From Nilaparvata lugens (lineage: Eukaryota; Arthropoda; Insecta; Hemiptera; Delphacidae): a stretch of 64,000 nucleotides of DNA. The stretch lies in contig NC_052506.1 in NCBI RefSeq assembly GCF_014356525.2, forward strand, positions 18,937,916 to 19,001,915. Reading direction: 5' to 3'. Position 1 is the stretch's first letter; each line of letters starts with the position of its first letter. A program made the position numbers and the translations under genes. The notes beneath the pieces are model-generated. The model searched no databases. It saw nothing but the letters and a program-made list of their open reading frames with translations, and was not told the origin of the DNA. Shown one piece after another: positions 1-10,830 of the stretch.

Positions 1-513
1 ACAATTTTCACGCTCATGGTGAATATTTAAAAGCCTGGCTCATATTTTCCCAGAATCAATATGTTTACGGCGAATATGATAATCCTTTCCAACAATTTAC
101 TGTTGCGAGATATATTTAATAATTTATTCCATCCATTGATATTTTCATACAGTGAGTACTTAATATGAGTAGTCTATCCTCAATAAATTTACTAATTCAG
201 TAGTCGACTCGTTTTTCCCGCTGTAGTTAATAGTGAACGTTCTAAAGCGATTTGTCTCTCTCTCAAAAAAAAAAAAAAACTGAAAAAATAAAGATCCTAC
301 CGAAAATTTCGGATTAATTGATCGATTGATCCAAAATGGCCGATTTTCCAGGGTCTAGAGCAGTTGAAAAAGACCTTGAAATACCTGATAAGATGACAAT
401 GATGTAATATTTCTGCCCGTAGTTGAGAACAGAAATAGAAACGTTTCTCTTATTCATCACTCTTCAATTGGAACACGAATCCCTCGCCAAGTGAAGTCTT
501 GGATAGTCTTCAG
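1..513. other. AT-rich non-coding DNA
   Basis: No convincing coding or repeat structure is visible. A run of about 14 A follows a short CT-rich stretch near 258-280. I see nothing else in it. Confidence 0.5.
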
Positions 514-545
514 TTCTGTGATGAATATTTCATTCCCCTGAAGAG
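514..545 (+). CDS. candidate 32-nt internal exon, unidentified gene
   Basis: This is a short segment between an acceptor-like sequence (TAGTCTTCAG ending at 513) and a donor-like GTAATT at 546. Only one of its three frames is open; it reads FCDEYFIPLK plus two bases of the next codon. The other two frames stop. I do not recognise a family, and no partner exon can be assigned. An exon this short could easily arise by chance in 64 kb, so it is recorded only because both splice edges and an open frame coincide. Confidence 0.12.
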
Positions 546-1327
546 GTAATTCCTATTAGTTATCACTTTGAATTACTATTGGAATTGGGTTACTATCATT
601 CTTTCTCATCAGTAGCTGAGTACCAAAATGTCTCTATCAATTGACTCGGAAATACATTACTGTAGTTCTAGTTTTCTTTAAAAGACGACGTTCATTCCAA
701 TGAGAATTATGAATATTGACTCGCTTCTTTGTAGAGATTTCATGGAAGAAAGAGTTTCATCATCCTGTTCTTCCCTATTATTCAGTTTGAAATATATATG
801 TCACACTCTAGAAACTACATTTCCGTCAATTCCTGAGAAAGAAGACTTCCAAGAGAAGTGGAATCTCTCAATTCTGCAATATTCGAAGGAATGAATATTC
901 ATGAAGTGGATATTTTATACTTCTAGGAATGACTAAAAGCATCTTTATCCGTGAAGCAAACTTGAGGGAAGTTGATTTTCCATTACTTTATTCTCTCCTA
1001 CTCGAACTCTCAAAGTTCAGGCATGGGTAATGGAGAGAATCAATATAAAAGAAATCATCAATTCTACTTGAAATTGAAATCTACTCTAGATGTTGATTGT
1101 AAATACAGCAGTCGAGTTACACAAAATATCTACACAACAGTTTTCCATGCGTACTTCCCATTTCTCTCCATTTGATATTCAGAATTTCTTTTTGAAATTC
1201 TTAAATTCTTACAGTGAGCAGCTCCTTGAAATCATTTACTTGTTATATTCTCTTATATACCCATTACTTTTTATCTATTCGCAATGTTATTAATTAGGCT
1301 ATTAAGGTATTATGCAATAGATTCTTA
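546..1327. other. AT-rich non-coding DNA
   Basis: Short ORFs of 64-67 codons occur here (700-894, 972-1175), but their composition is what AT-rich random sequence gives. No motif, splice pair or repeat is evident. Confidence 0.5.
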
Positions 1328-1680
1328 CAGGGGTCTCCAACCTTTTCCTCTCAAGGGCCACAACCTAAAATTTTGGATGAAAGGCAACCGAATTGGGGAA
1401 GAAATGAAATTTTCCCCTCCCCCCAACCTTCCTAACCTTTATGAAGTTGTTATATAGGGAGCTCAATAGCTTTCCACGGACGCCATAAAATCTGTTGTCG
1501 GGCCAGATAATTTTATTATATAAAATTATAGGTTAGTATGTAATGACAATATATTTATTGAAAAATTAAGCTGAGAGTGATGCCCACATGAGCTCTAGGC
1601 TTGAGCGTGGTTAATGAGGCGGATGAGAATGAGAGATGAATGGGAATACAAGTTTTAGGTGAGTTCCGAACCACTGGGAA
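1328..1680. mobile_element. hAT-like transposon remnant (non-autonomous)
   Basis: The left end, CAGGGGTCTCCAACC from 1328, followed by a GGGCCACAA motif, resembles the terminal repeats of hAT-superfamily DNA transposons. The right edge, GTTCCGAACCACTG near 1667-1680, reads on the opposite strand as CAGTGGTTCGGAAC, another hAT-type terminus. The two ends are similar in style but not identical, so they may belong to two different decayed copies. No transposase ORF lies between them. The ends are seen directly; the superfamily call is from general knowledge of hAT termini. Confidence 0.4.
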
Positions 1681-1737
1681 GCGATTTTACAACTAATGAA
1701 TCATATTCATATTATTATCTAACAATGTGCGTTAAGC

Positions 1738-1955
1738 CGCCTACACACTTCCAGACCAGACCACAAACAGTCTGAGTCTTTGGTGTGGTCTGCAAGTGTG
1801 TAGGGCTGTCTTCAGACCGATTAATGATTTTCAAACCGTCTGCTGGTCTGCTGACTTGAACCATAGACAACAGACTGTTTGTGCTTCCCGGAACACTATT
1901 TTGGTCTGGTCTTGTAATGTGTAGCGCTGTCTTCAGACGGCAGACGGTCTCCAGT
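1738..1955. mobile_element. MITE-like element with inverted, CAGAC-rich termini
   Basis: The left end CCTACACACTTCCAGACCAG matches, on the opposite strand, the right-hand block around 1890-1930 (GGTCTGGTCTTGTAATGTGT). Internal copies of GACCAGACC and CAGACTGTTTGTG also face each other, and GTGTAGGGCTGTCTTCAGACC recurs as GTGTAGCGCTGTCTTCAGACG. This makes a small foldback element without coding capacity. The superfamily is unknown. Confidence 0.6.
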
Positions 1956-1959
1956 AGCT

Positions 1960-2754
1960 CATCGGAAACTTAATCTGCGTAAAAATGAAGATCGAGAAAT
2001 TTTGATTTCAGATTCGGATTCAGCGCCCTCGAATTGATAAATTGCTTCGCGAGTACTCAGAAATAATCAAAATTGAGGATTTTTTTCAATTGCATATAAT
2101 AACCATTAAATCACTATAAGGTTAGCAGATTTCTTGTTTCACTACAAGTTATAGAAGTAATCAATATTAGCTTATGCCTTTACAATTTACCACTTTCTTC
2201 ATTAATCTATTAACTTATAGACAATTTGTGTATACAAATCTCAGGCAGCAAATCCTTTTTCAGATGCGTCAGTGAAACCGATGAGATGGATGGTTGAGTC
2301 ACATGATGCTAACAATCTGGGTAGCCTATCATGATGCGGTCCAAACATTTCATATTTGAAGTCAAGCTTTTCCAATGACTCTGCAGCAGAGCGGGCACTT
2401 CACTGTCCCAGTCCAGCTGCTGCGACCAAAGAGTGCGCATTTAATTTTATAGTAGTCTATCAATTCATTTGATTGATGATTATTCATCCTGCCGCTCAAG
2501 AATCTTAATCAGCTTAACGGGATTAGCCAATTATTGCTGGATATCCACACTTGGAACTCACAGCCACGATTTTCCTAGCTAAGCCATCTAGGATGGAAAC
2601 CCTTGGAACAGGGAAGGGAACACATACAACCACTTCCCAACTCACGTATTGAACACTCATCAACTAATCCTACTGCTCATTATGGTCCCATCCCATTCCA
2701 CTGGATACACCTGTTGTTCCATATTACTAATAGCAACAATGTCGCTGCTAACAT
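1960..2754. other. non-coding DNA, no feature seen
   Basis: Mixed AT-rich sequence with no ORF, splice pair or repeat that I could support. Confidence 0.45.
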
Positions 2755-3146
2755 TGTATTTGCAACGATAGTATCTTGACGGAATGGAATTTTCTCCAAA
2801 CATGAGTTATAGAGTTTTGCTGAAACGACCAATGTATTTGCAACGATAGTATCTTCACGGAATGGAATTTTCTCCAAACATGAGTTATAGAGTTTTGCTG
2901 AAACGACCAATGTATTTGCAACGATAGTATCTTGACGGAATGGAATTTTCTCCAAACATGAGTTATAGAGTTTTGCTGAAACGACCAATGTATTTGCAAC
3001 AATAGTATCTTCACGGAATGGAATTTTCTCCAAACAAGAGGTATAGAGTTTTGCTGAAACGACCAATGTATTTGCAACAATAGTATCTTCACGGAATGGA
3101 ATTTTCTCCAAACAAGAGCTATAGAGCGTTTACCGAAACTAACCAT
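2755..3146. repeat. 78-bp minisatellite, five tandem units
   Basis: Units begin TGTATTTGCAACGATAGTAT at 2755, 2833, 2911, 2989 and 3067, exactly 78 bp apart. They differ at only a few positions (GACGG or CACGG; CATGAG or CAAGAG). The last unit decays after about 3118. Because 78 is a multiple of three, two minus-strand frames stay open right through the array. One reads as a 26-residue repeat containing EKIPFRE and ANTLVVSAKLY. No protein family is recognised. The open frames are more simply explained by repetition of a stop-free unit than by a gene. Confidence 0.95.
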
Positions 3147-3149
3147 GTA

Positions 3150-4379
3150 CCTAGAATATTCAGAATACATTAACAACGGATTGAAGTATTAAATAATTTT
3201 GTTCGTTAAAATTATCAACTGGAAAGACTTGGGGTTCATTCACATCTATTTAATAGTGTTGATTCCAATACTTCGTCAAATATTATAGCTCAAATAATAT
3301 CCAAAATTAGACAAACAATAGCTTGGATTGAAAATTAATCCATTTTGCTTCACGAAAGCTTAGGTGAATCAACCTCTTTGCAGCTAATAATTTATTCATT
3401 TATGAGAAACATGGAAGCATACCGGTACAGGATTCCTTCCAAAAATTGCTTCCATAACAACAAAATTATAATAGTCCATTATACGGCTCATTATAACTAC
3501 TATAGTTCATTATATGGCATAATCTTACCAACCAATACATACTTTTTTGTTTGTATCACTACGACGTTTCGGTAAACGAGACAAGGCTCATACACAATCA
3601 GAGTACTGCTCTTATTTGAAGATACTACACTCTTATTCCTCCTCCTATAATTTCATTTCAATCTATCAATAGGTCCTATGATTAAATCATTATTTATCAT
3701 CAAAATATTCTTCTTCACCATTCAAATTTGAGCCAAGTCTTTCAACTTATATTATATTAATCATCTCCACTATTTATAAAATTCAATCGAAGGCTCTTGA
3801 ACAATAAGAAAAGTGGAAAAAGAGATTACTCGGAGTGGAAACGAGGAAATGAAGCTTATTTAAGTCGCAGAAACATTATACGATGCACTACAACAATGCA
3901 ATATTGATGCAAATTCAAAGCGAGACTGATTCATCATTAATGATATTATTGGTCTCATGAGAGCCTGTTTGAATGTGCAGTAGACCGCCCGCACGCCTGG
4001 CAAATCCATGGTGAGGCTATAACGCACAATTGATATCAATGTAGTAATGCATCTCATTATCGATTGCAACGCACAGACAGAAGTTTGAAACAGCGCTCGA
4101 GGCGTGAACGCTGCTAGCTGCGGCGCCAATAAATATTTGGCGATCTTCTGTCTCTGTTCAGCTGCTGGTTTTTGTGGCGTTTGGAGCAAGCAGTGCACCC
4201 CAGGCAAAACGCGGTGACTGCTGCAACAGCTATTCTCTGTATCATCCAATTTACGGCTGCCGGACGGATAGGCATGAATGAGGAAGAGAGAGGAAAACGA
4301 GGAGAGACTGATAGACATGAATGAGGAAGAGGCAAACGAGAGAAGAGGAGAGCAGGAATGGTAAATAACAGTCAATAGT
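3150..4379. other. non-coding DNA, GC rising toward 4.0-4.4 kb
   Basis: Overlapping minus-strand ORFs between 3860 and 4433 (up to 171 codons) sit in a stretch containing short direct repeats of ATGAATGAGGAAGAG and CG-rich patches. The Ser/Leu-rich ORF translation looks like an artefact of GA-rich DNA. This stretch could instead be the upstream promoter of the start exon at 4656. Confidence 0.35.
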
Positions 4380-4655
4380 CAGCAAACGAACGAGCGCCAG
4401 CGAGCGAGCGAAGGAATCAGAGCGACAGTCCACAATTGCTGATTGACTGATTGATTGCTGATTGTGATCGAATGCCGAATTCCGAATGTGATTTCTGAAA
4501 CGCTGAACGTGAAAATTTTGCGAGCGATTGAGCTTCCAAACAACTTTTGACCTCTCTATTATTATTTATGGAGTTTCATTGTGATTTTTGCTGTGGAACA
4601 CTATTGGTGTTGTTTTCGCGACGAGAGTGATGCTGATCAGAACATATGTTGTGGT
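4380..4655 (+). other. possible 5' untranslated region of the 4656 start exon
   Basis: CpG-containing sequence (GAGCGCCAGCGAGCGAGCG) precedes the candidate start codon. Short upstream ORFs begin at ATG 4568 and near 4630; the second overlaps the main start codon in another frame. No TATA box is evident. The assignment depends entirely on the start exon being real. Confidence 0.2.
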
Positions 4656-4682
4656 ATGGGAAATTCGAAATGTTGCATGAAG
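4656..4682 (+). CDS. candidate first coding exon encoding a myristoylation-type N-terminus
   Basis: ATG at 4656 has a favourable context (G at -3, G at +4) and encodes MGNSKCCMK. A donor-like AAG/GTACAG follows at 4682/4683. Met-Gly followed by Asn, Ser and a Cys pair is typical of proteins that are N-myristoylated on Gly2 and palmitoylated on nearby Cys, for example Src-family kinases and cyclin Y-type proteins. That would place the product on the inner face of the plasma membrane. Unspliced, the frame stops within four codons, so a downstream exon starting in phase 0 is required and I did not find it. Nine codons cannot identify a gene. Chance occurrence is quite possible; the CpG-rich upstream sequence is mild support. 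Confidence 0.3.
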
Positions 4683-5330
4683 GTACAGACTTGAACCCCG
4701 TCACGAACACGGGCATTTCCACAGCCTACTATAGATAGAGGCTTATCTAAAGTAAGCCATGGCATTCCACTTTTTAATCAGCTGATGTTAAGTTTATCAT
4801 ATCTGTATTTGTACAACTGATGAAAAGTGAAATGCGAGTGTTCGTGGCATAGAGGTCGTTTATGTTTCAAATTTCAAGACTATTTTTTGTTAACTCAGGC
4901 CGATTACCCTCGACTACTCTGTCTATTATCAATGTTCTGGCTGGGTGAGAGTGTTAGAACAGCACATTATGAGAGACTACAAGCGTCACATAGCTTCACG
5001 AACAAAAACTAGTAGGACTATCGGCTTGAGCTAGCAGTGGAATTTGGAATATAAACTCCTTGAACCATGGGATATCTTCTTATGTTATCTTTTCTCTATG
5101 ATATGGATCTTTATGTACCTTTGTATGAAAAGTTGAAAATGTTTGATTCGTTGTTGAAAAATGGCGATTTGAATGAATATGAAAGTGTCTGTTAATTCAA
5201 CCAATCATTCAGAAATATGTAACTTTCATAGAAGTACCACAGGCTCAAGCCCAAATCCTATTCCAATTTATGCAACAAAAAGATTATCTCATACTTCTGA
5301 CATATCTCATATTACAGATTTTCACGGAGT
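4683..5330. other. AT-rich non-coding DNA
   Basis: Nothing is recognisable here. The 61- and 63-codon plus-strand ORFs lack compositional or motif support. Confidence 0.45.
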
Positions 5331-5577
5331 GATCCGTGGTCTAGTGAATAGAGTGCTTGGGTAGCAGCATAGAGATCCCGGGTTCAAACCCCCCTCATTA
5401 CCAAAAGTTTTTTAACCAGATCACTCCCATGTACGTGTTCGGACGGGCACGTTAAATTGTCGGTCCCGGCTGAAGTATGACAGTCGTAAGGCCCATTGAC
5501 GGCTTAAATTATATATTCAGGCGGTGGGACCTTCCCGCAAGGGACTCACCACCAACAAAAGCCATACAAATTTACTT
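5331..5577 (+). repeat. tRNA-derived SINE
   Basis: The head (5331-5395) looks like a tRNA-type RNA polymerase III promoter. GTGGTCTAGTGAATAGAGTG is a plausible A box, and GGGTTCAAACCCC at about 5380-5392 is a near-perfect B box. A GC-rich body with GTTCGGACGGGCACGTTAA and GGTCCCGGCTGAAGTATGAC follows, a layout I associate with widespread arthropod SINEs. It ends in an AT-rich, T-run tail. Other tRNA features (acceptor stem, anticodon arm) are not intact, so this is not a working tRNA gene. Confidence 0.75.
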
Positions 5578-5786
5578 TTTTTTAAAGATTTTCAAATTTA
5601 TTTCATAGATCAACAGGCTTTTTCAGCAGAATAAGTTCAGGAAGGAGGCAGTTTCAAAGTGGCTTATTCCCAATTTCTGAGAAAATTAAGCAATTCCTCT
5701 TAAGCATCATATTCATCAAACACAATAGAGTGACTTCATTCCAACAGTTCTGTCTTCATCCATCAATCAGTTCTGCTAAGATCTGG

Positions 5787-6430
5787 TATCATTTAGACTC
5801 AACTCACACTTACGCGACTCAAGTCGAGAAGAGACTGCAACTCTAGTCTCTTCTCAACGCAACATTTGTTTTCAAACATGATGTCGCGGAGACTAGAATC
5901 GACTGGTCTGAGTGTCACTATTTGGAAACACATCCTGCGTCGAGAAGCGAAAAGATTCTAATCAATGAGTAGTAGTAGTAGTGAAAATGTCTTTATTTAC
6001 AACCAACAACACTTTACAAAAAAATGCCATTAATACTAAACCCAATATGAAACAAAATAAAAATTTACCATATTTCGACATTATTATAAATCAGAAAATT
6101 AACTAAGACATTACAAATGGCAAAACCTGGAAGGTTATCTGCCAGGAGTCGGTTTTAATAGTTGAATTCCAAGATAAGCTTATTTCTCAAATTTAAAGCT
6201 GATCTTGAAAATGCCGTCAATTATTATTACTTTTACAATATTTGTAAATCAATTATTTCGAGTATCAGGATTTGAGTTAACATTATTGTTGATGGCCGAT
6301 TTGGTCATGATGGCCAGAATGGCCGATGTCCATTAATGTTGATAGATTTAAACTCAGAGTCGAGAAGAGACTGCGACTCTAGTCTCTTCTCGACCCTGAG
6401 TCGCGTAAATGTGAGTTGAGACTTAGTGAT
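5787..6430. mobile_element. MITE with about 50-bp terminal inverted repeats
   Basis: The left end (5787-5860) contains GACTCAACTCACACTTACGC and the right end (about 6355-6430) contains its near-perfect reverse complement, GCGTAAATGTGAGTTGAGAC. Each terminus also carries its own small palindrome, GTCGAGAAGAGACT facing AGTCTCTTCTC. No transposase is present. A LINE 3' tail has inserted inside (5967-6160), so this element is the older of the two. Confidence 0.75.
5967..6160 (-). repeat. LINE 3' tail with AGT trinucleotide end
   Basis: Read on the minus strand the segment ends AAATAAAGACATTTTCACT followed by four or five ACT units. A polyadenylation-like AATAAA next to a short simple repeat is the usual 3' signature of many insect non-LTR retrotransposons. 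No reverse transcriptase is present, so it is 5'-truncated to its untranslated tail. The family is unknown. Confidence 0.5.
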
Positions 6431-7546
6431 ACATCAAGCTTCAATAATTTTCAAAAGTTCTATAATATGATAACTCCACTTTCACATGGTTGGAAGTAAT
6501 CGCACTTCTTTCATGACCATCGATACTTCTAATTTATGCATCTAATGTTTAACTCGAACATTACTCCACCTGATGTACCTTTTCTACAGAGATAAATTCC
6601 AAATTTGCAAAGGAAATGGAGTGAGTGGAACGGAGAAGATTGGAATGGAGTGGAAGTGATTCTGGCTGTCCATCTCCATTTCTAAGATGGCGGTGAATCC
6701 GATTGGCTCAAGCATTTCCTGACTTAGCCTGTCAAGTCACGAGCTTCAACTTAGCTAAGACCTAAGCCCTTCCAATATCAACGCCTCTGATAAAAGCAAA
6801 GTCTTATCTCTCAAAATCAACCTTCAATTTATCAACTAGTTACCAATTACTCTACTTATTACTCTGCAATTTCAACTTTTTCTGTCCATCATTTAAGAAA
6901 TATTTTAGTTTCTGGGAAGCCCGTCAGTAAGTAGTAAGTATTAAAATGGCACCAGTATCAAAATGTTGAATAGGGCTAGTGAGAAAATAAATTAATTCAA
7001 ACAATGAATGCTATATTTTTTTATCTCAAAACCATTTTATTCTCCATCATTTACCACAGTAAAAATAATTAATCTTTGATCCTTGTTGACGTTGGAATAA
7101 ATTCCAGTTGGCGAGTATGTATGCTAGATGAGTTAATACCATCTACATAATGTTCACATTATTATGAAACTAGCACTTGTGAACATTATGATATTATTTA
7201 TTTATTTAATCATTCAGAATTACACAACTATAATTATGATTATATTAGGTACTCATCTAGCAGATTCGAGTCACATCATGACACGTCACGTCGCGTCTCA
7301 TTATATGCGACTAGTCTTATTGAAACTTATTCTATCTTTTGATCTTCGCTAAATATAACTGGAATTTTAAGGTGACACAGCATCTCCTCTCTTGGAATTT
7401 GTAAAGGCTAGTAAACTTTGAAGACTGATTAAGAGCTCGCCCTAACCTTATTGTGGGTTTTAAAAGCTGGCAAATTAGGCCGTACCACGCTCTAATTAAT
7501 TCTGAAGTGAGTAATCCAAAGAAGTTGGCGATCTTGAAATACCTAC
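6431..7546. other. AT-rich non-coding DNA
   Basis: No coding, repeat or RNA feature was supported. GTGGAACGG/GTGGAATGG-type GA-rich motifs near 6610-6660 are the only local structure noticed. Confidence 0.4.
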
Positions 7547-7635
7547 CTCATCGATAAACAAGTCTGCTAGGAGATTAGAGTATTGCAAGTGCTTCCAAAG
7601 TTCCAAACAGATTTGTAGAGGATTTGTCTTGGAAT
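7547..7635 (-). CDS. candidate internal exon, unidentified gene
   Basis: On the minus strand a fairly pyrimidine-rich acceptor (CATCCTCCCATTCCACGAG) precedes this 89-nt block. A good donor, GATGAG/GTAGGT, ends it at 7547. Only the frame with two leading bases is open through the exon. It gives 29 codons including NPLQICLELWKH and NLLADLFIDE; the other two frames stop. The peptide reads like a helical, leucine-rich protein segment, but I do not recognise a family. Before position 7635 the same frame stays open for a further 33 codons, so the 5' edge is uncertain. Confidence 0.28.
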
Positions 7636-7639
7636 CTCG

Positions 7640-8092
7640 TGGAATGGGAGGATGATTGAGAGCTGTTTTCGAGCTCTTAATACCATGCCTCTCCCAATAC
7701 TTAGTAGGGAATCGAGTCGAAATTGTAAGTTGCAATCATTCAACAGTTTCATCAGGTTTGCGCTCTTCCTTATAGGGCTTCCACAACTCATGGAATGAAA
7801 AAAACTCAAGCACCCTTCAACCCTTTATATTTCATTCATCATTCATTCATTTATTATGTAAACACTATAATCATAATACAATCGTGACATTTTCAATCAT
7901 GTTCATTTTCCACCTGCCAATCTTTCCAATAGGATTTACTACAGTAAACTTTCTCTTCATCATCCTATGATCCAGCTAGATCGATTAACCTTCAACAAAA
8001 TTAATTGTAATAGGCTCAAATAATTTTATCTAGCTCATTATCAGAACGTGTTGGAGATAGGAATTCATAACGTTTGTAGGTATTCCATTGTT
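7640..8092. other. AT-rich non-coding DNA
   Basis: This region overlaps the extension of the minus-strand frame described at 7547-7635. Otherwise nothing is recognised. Confidence 0.4.
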
Positions 8093-8153
8093 AATAATAA
8101 GAAAACAAAGATATTGTCAAATTTCACTAGAAATTTCTTTGTTTTCTTATTAT
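8093..8153. repeat. inverted repeat / hairpin
   Basis: ATAATAAGAAAACAAAGA near 8094 is matched by its exact complement TCTTTGTTTTCTTATTAT near 8136-8153, with a loop of about 24 nt. It could be a foldback MITE core or a transcript hairpin. No other copy was seen in the window. Confidence 0.6.
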
Positions 8154-8292
8154 GGAGAGATTTCACAACATCACCATCAATTCTACTAATTTCATTCCAT
8201 TGTTGTTTATAGCTTCTTTATAAGATAGATTCTTTCTCTTTGATATATTAATTTACTGATTCCTCAATTAAATATTGTTTGACTGATTGACC

Positions 8293-8450
8293 TAGTGCCG
8301 GTTGCACAAAAGCCGGTAGAATTTTAATCGTGATTAATTCCAGAACGAATCAGAGAAGCCGTCTTATCAAAAAGACCTTCTCTGATTGGTCCTCGTGTAA
8401 TTAATTAATCACGGTTAAAATTTAACCGGCCTTTGTGCGACCGGGCCTTA
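8293..8450. mobile_element. palindromic MITE, copy 1
   Basis: TAGTGCCGGTTGCACAAAAG at the left is complementary to CTTTGTGCGACCGGGCCTTA at the right. The arms continue inward through the GATTAATTC and CAATCAGAGAAG blocks, so nearly the whole 158 bp is one large imperfect palindrome. A diverged second copy lies at 38923-39076. There is no coding capacity. I remember similar GCCGGTTGCACAAAAGCC elements as common in insect genomes. Confidence 0.8.
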
Positions 8451-8910
8451 CATGTACTGTACTTGTGTATCTGAACTGCGAAATTCATTAGAAATTTCCT
8501 GGTTCTGTAATATGAATTAATTTTCGAATAAATTAAAGTGGTATTGACAATATCAAAATCTTATTCTTTCAATTAAAATATCTTTAAAAAGTGAATGCGT
8601 TATTGCACTGATGTAATACCTACAACTAATAGTGTCAGTCCATTCAACTATTCTACTACAAAACCGCACCAGAAATTCTAGAAATATACTAGTCAACACT
8701 GGCCCAGATATGACACACACAAAAACAATTTCAAAGAAACTGCTCACTTGGTGGTCGCGATTGCAACAATCTATTGAAACAGTCTCGCAATTTCAGCGAG
8801 CATTATTAGTGCGGGGAGTACAATGGGGATGAATAAATAATAAGGTGGTGGTGTAGCGGTGTGACTTATCATTGTTGCCGGTTTGAGCGCTGGCGGGCAT
8901 CCAGTTAATC
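8451..8910. other. non-coding DNA
   Basis: No supported feature. Small ORFs on both strands overlap and cannot be separated from chance. Confidence 0.4.
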
Positions 8911-8975
8911 AAGCCTGACAAAGACAGTGCGATCACGGCCTCAAAGCCTGACAGAGACAGTGCGATTGCGGCTTC
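8911..8975. repeat. 33-bp direct duplication
   Basis: AAGCCTGACAAAGACAGTGC at 8911 recurs as AAGCCTGACAGAGACAGTGC at 8944, each followed by GAT(C/T)(A/G)CGGC. The block is GC-richer than its surroundings. The unit is a multiple of three and leaves a minus-strand frame open (8793-8978), but I see no protein signature. Confidence 0.8.
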
Positions 8976-10217
8976 CATTCACGGCGACACTCGGTTAACC
9001 CAACCGTGAAAAATCGCTGATCTATTCGACCGCAAATATTCACCCACTAGGCCGTAATAAATTCCGTGCTATTTTTCCTGTCTGACAGCTGGACGAAAAT
9101 TTATTTCATTTTTGCTCAATTAGGCTATAAGAATTCCCAAATACTGAAAAATGAGGGAAACGTTGTGAGATTCCCCCAAGAGCAAGGATTTTTTTGGTCT
9201 ATCTATTGAAATTTATTTTAATTTGTTCATAGTTCTATTACCGTTTCCAAATATGGAGGGAAATGTGAGAGTATCCTCATGAACAGAACAGAACAATGGG
9301 GACATTAAGAAAACTTGTGTGTTTTGTGATGATTTTCCATGATCAAGGATAATGATTATTCATGATAATGGATAATTATTGATTGTTAATATTAGCTAAA
9401 TATCTTCTGGAATGGAAAACGTTTTTATTGGACGGAGTTAAGAATGAGGTTATGTTTTCACTTTTAACTTTCAAGTCCAAAACTCAAAAACTATCGATTA
9501 CACTAATCATTTCAAATTGTTATGTTTGAAAGCTAGTTTAAAAAACAAAAATATTTCACTGGTGTCTCCACTAATCAGCAGAGAAATTAAAAAATCAATC
9601 TGTTTTTTCAATAATTGTGAATCACAAAAAATACTCACATGAAAAGATATCGAAAAATTCTATTTTTCCGAATTGTGTAATCTCCTTCAGTTTTACAACT
9701 ATTGATCCTTCGAATAATCATTAACCTGATTGATAATATTTCATGATTGGGGGAACTAATTCCGTTAAATAGTTTGCTTGGGCAGAGATGTTTGTTAGTA
9801 TTGAACAGCCAGAGTAACATATTATGGCTTCAGTCCATGTTCGTGTCTTAGCGCAGCACATCTCTGGAGAGGCTCTCGAAATTTATGACATACTCCAATC
9901 GGCTTCATCTTGTTCAAAGCTCAACTAATCGAGGTGCGTGTTCTGATTTTGTTGGAGAAATCTCGTTCCTTGAGTGGATTGGTAGCTGGACCTCTGATAT
10001 ATTAACGGTGAATACCTAGTTGTCGATGTCATGATTAGAAAAAAAAAAAATAGAATTATCATCCTCTCAGAGATATAATTTTATTGATTCCTGAGTCTCT
10101 GCTGGTAAATCAAGACTTCTCTTCAGAACAAATTAAACAATTCAATTCACACTTGTTAGCAATGCTTGTATTTGTCACAGTTCACAATGGATCGTATCCA
10201 TATATTTTATTATATAT
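8976..10217. other. AT-rich non-coding DNA
   Basis: Nothing was supported except short A-runs, for example 10039-10050. Confidence 0.45.
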
Positions 10218-10763
10218 ATTGTAACGTATCAAAATCTGATGGGTAAATAAAAATCCCTACTTGAAAGAAATTCATAGGTCTAAGTGGAATAATAGGCTAA
10301 TATCGCCAAATGCGATAACGTTTTTTAAAGATTAGATAATATCAGGTATCATGGCTAAATTTATAACGGCTGAATAGAAATGGAAATAATTTGCTACTTA
10401 TATAATATTATATAAAGTATTGAAAATTTGAGGTTAGGCATAAAATATCTATTGATCGGCGACATAATGATCGATTGAGTCGCATAACGTAAAATCTAGC
10501 CAGACACCTTGGCAGAAATTTATTGTAACTAAATGGTATGCAACTAGAGGAATTAAAAATGCACATGGCTAATTGTTATAAAGTGAGAAACAACCTATAA
10601 TCATTAGAAAATTATATTGCATGTAAAAAATGTACTAAAAACCCAAGATAAAAATAATTTAATGTATTAAGGAAGTAGGAGGTTCGTAGGCGCATGTATA
10701 CTGTAACAAATTTGCATGAACCAATCAAATGGTAGCAATTGATGGGCGGTAATAGTGAGCCGA
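10218..10763 (+). repeat. TA-associated dispersed repeat, copy A
   Basis: This segment starts just after a TATATAT run with TTGTAACGTA and ends near GATGGGCGGTAATAGTGAGC. It is the inverted counterpart of 29453-29987. Shared blocks include the TTGCATGAACCAATCAAAT region, GCGCATG, TTGAGGTTAGGC, and the GCGATAACG / CGCCAAATGCG region. The termini are not long inverted repeats of each other. No ORF of note is present. The element type is unassigned. Confidence 0.7.
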
Positions 10764-10800
10764 TTCAAATGTCTTTGTATATATTTCTATAAATGATAAT

Positions 10801-10830
10801 TTGAAAATGAAAATGAAAATGAAAATTTAA
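10801..10830 (+). repeat. (TGAAAA)n microsatellite
   Basis: Four consecutive GAAAAT units are visible. Confidence 0.9.

Noticed and set aside
2680..3176. Repeat protein encoded on the minus strand
   Set aside because: Two frames are open equally, a by-product of a 78-bp stop-free unit; kept only as a finding to test.
3860..4375. 171-codon minus ORF
   Set aside because: Ser/Leu-rich translation of GA-rich, partly repeated DNA; overlapping ORFs in the other frames and no motif.
5331..5400. A tRNA gene
   Set aside because: The A and B boxes are present, but the cloverleaf stems do not pair and a long SINE body follows.
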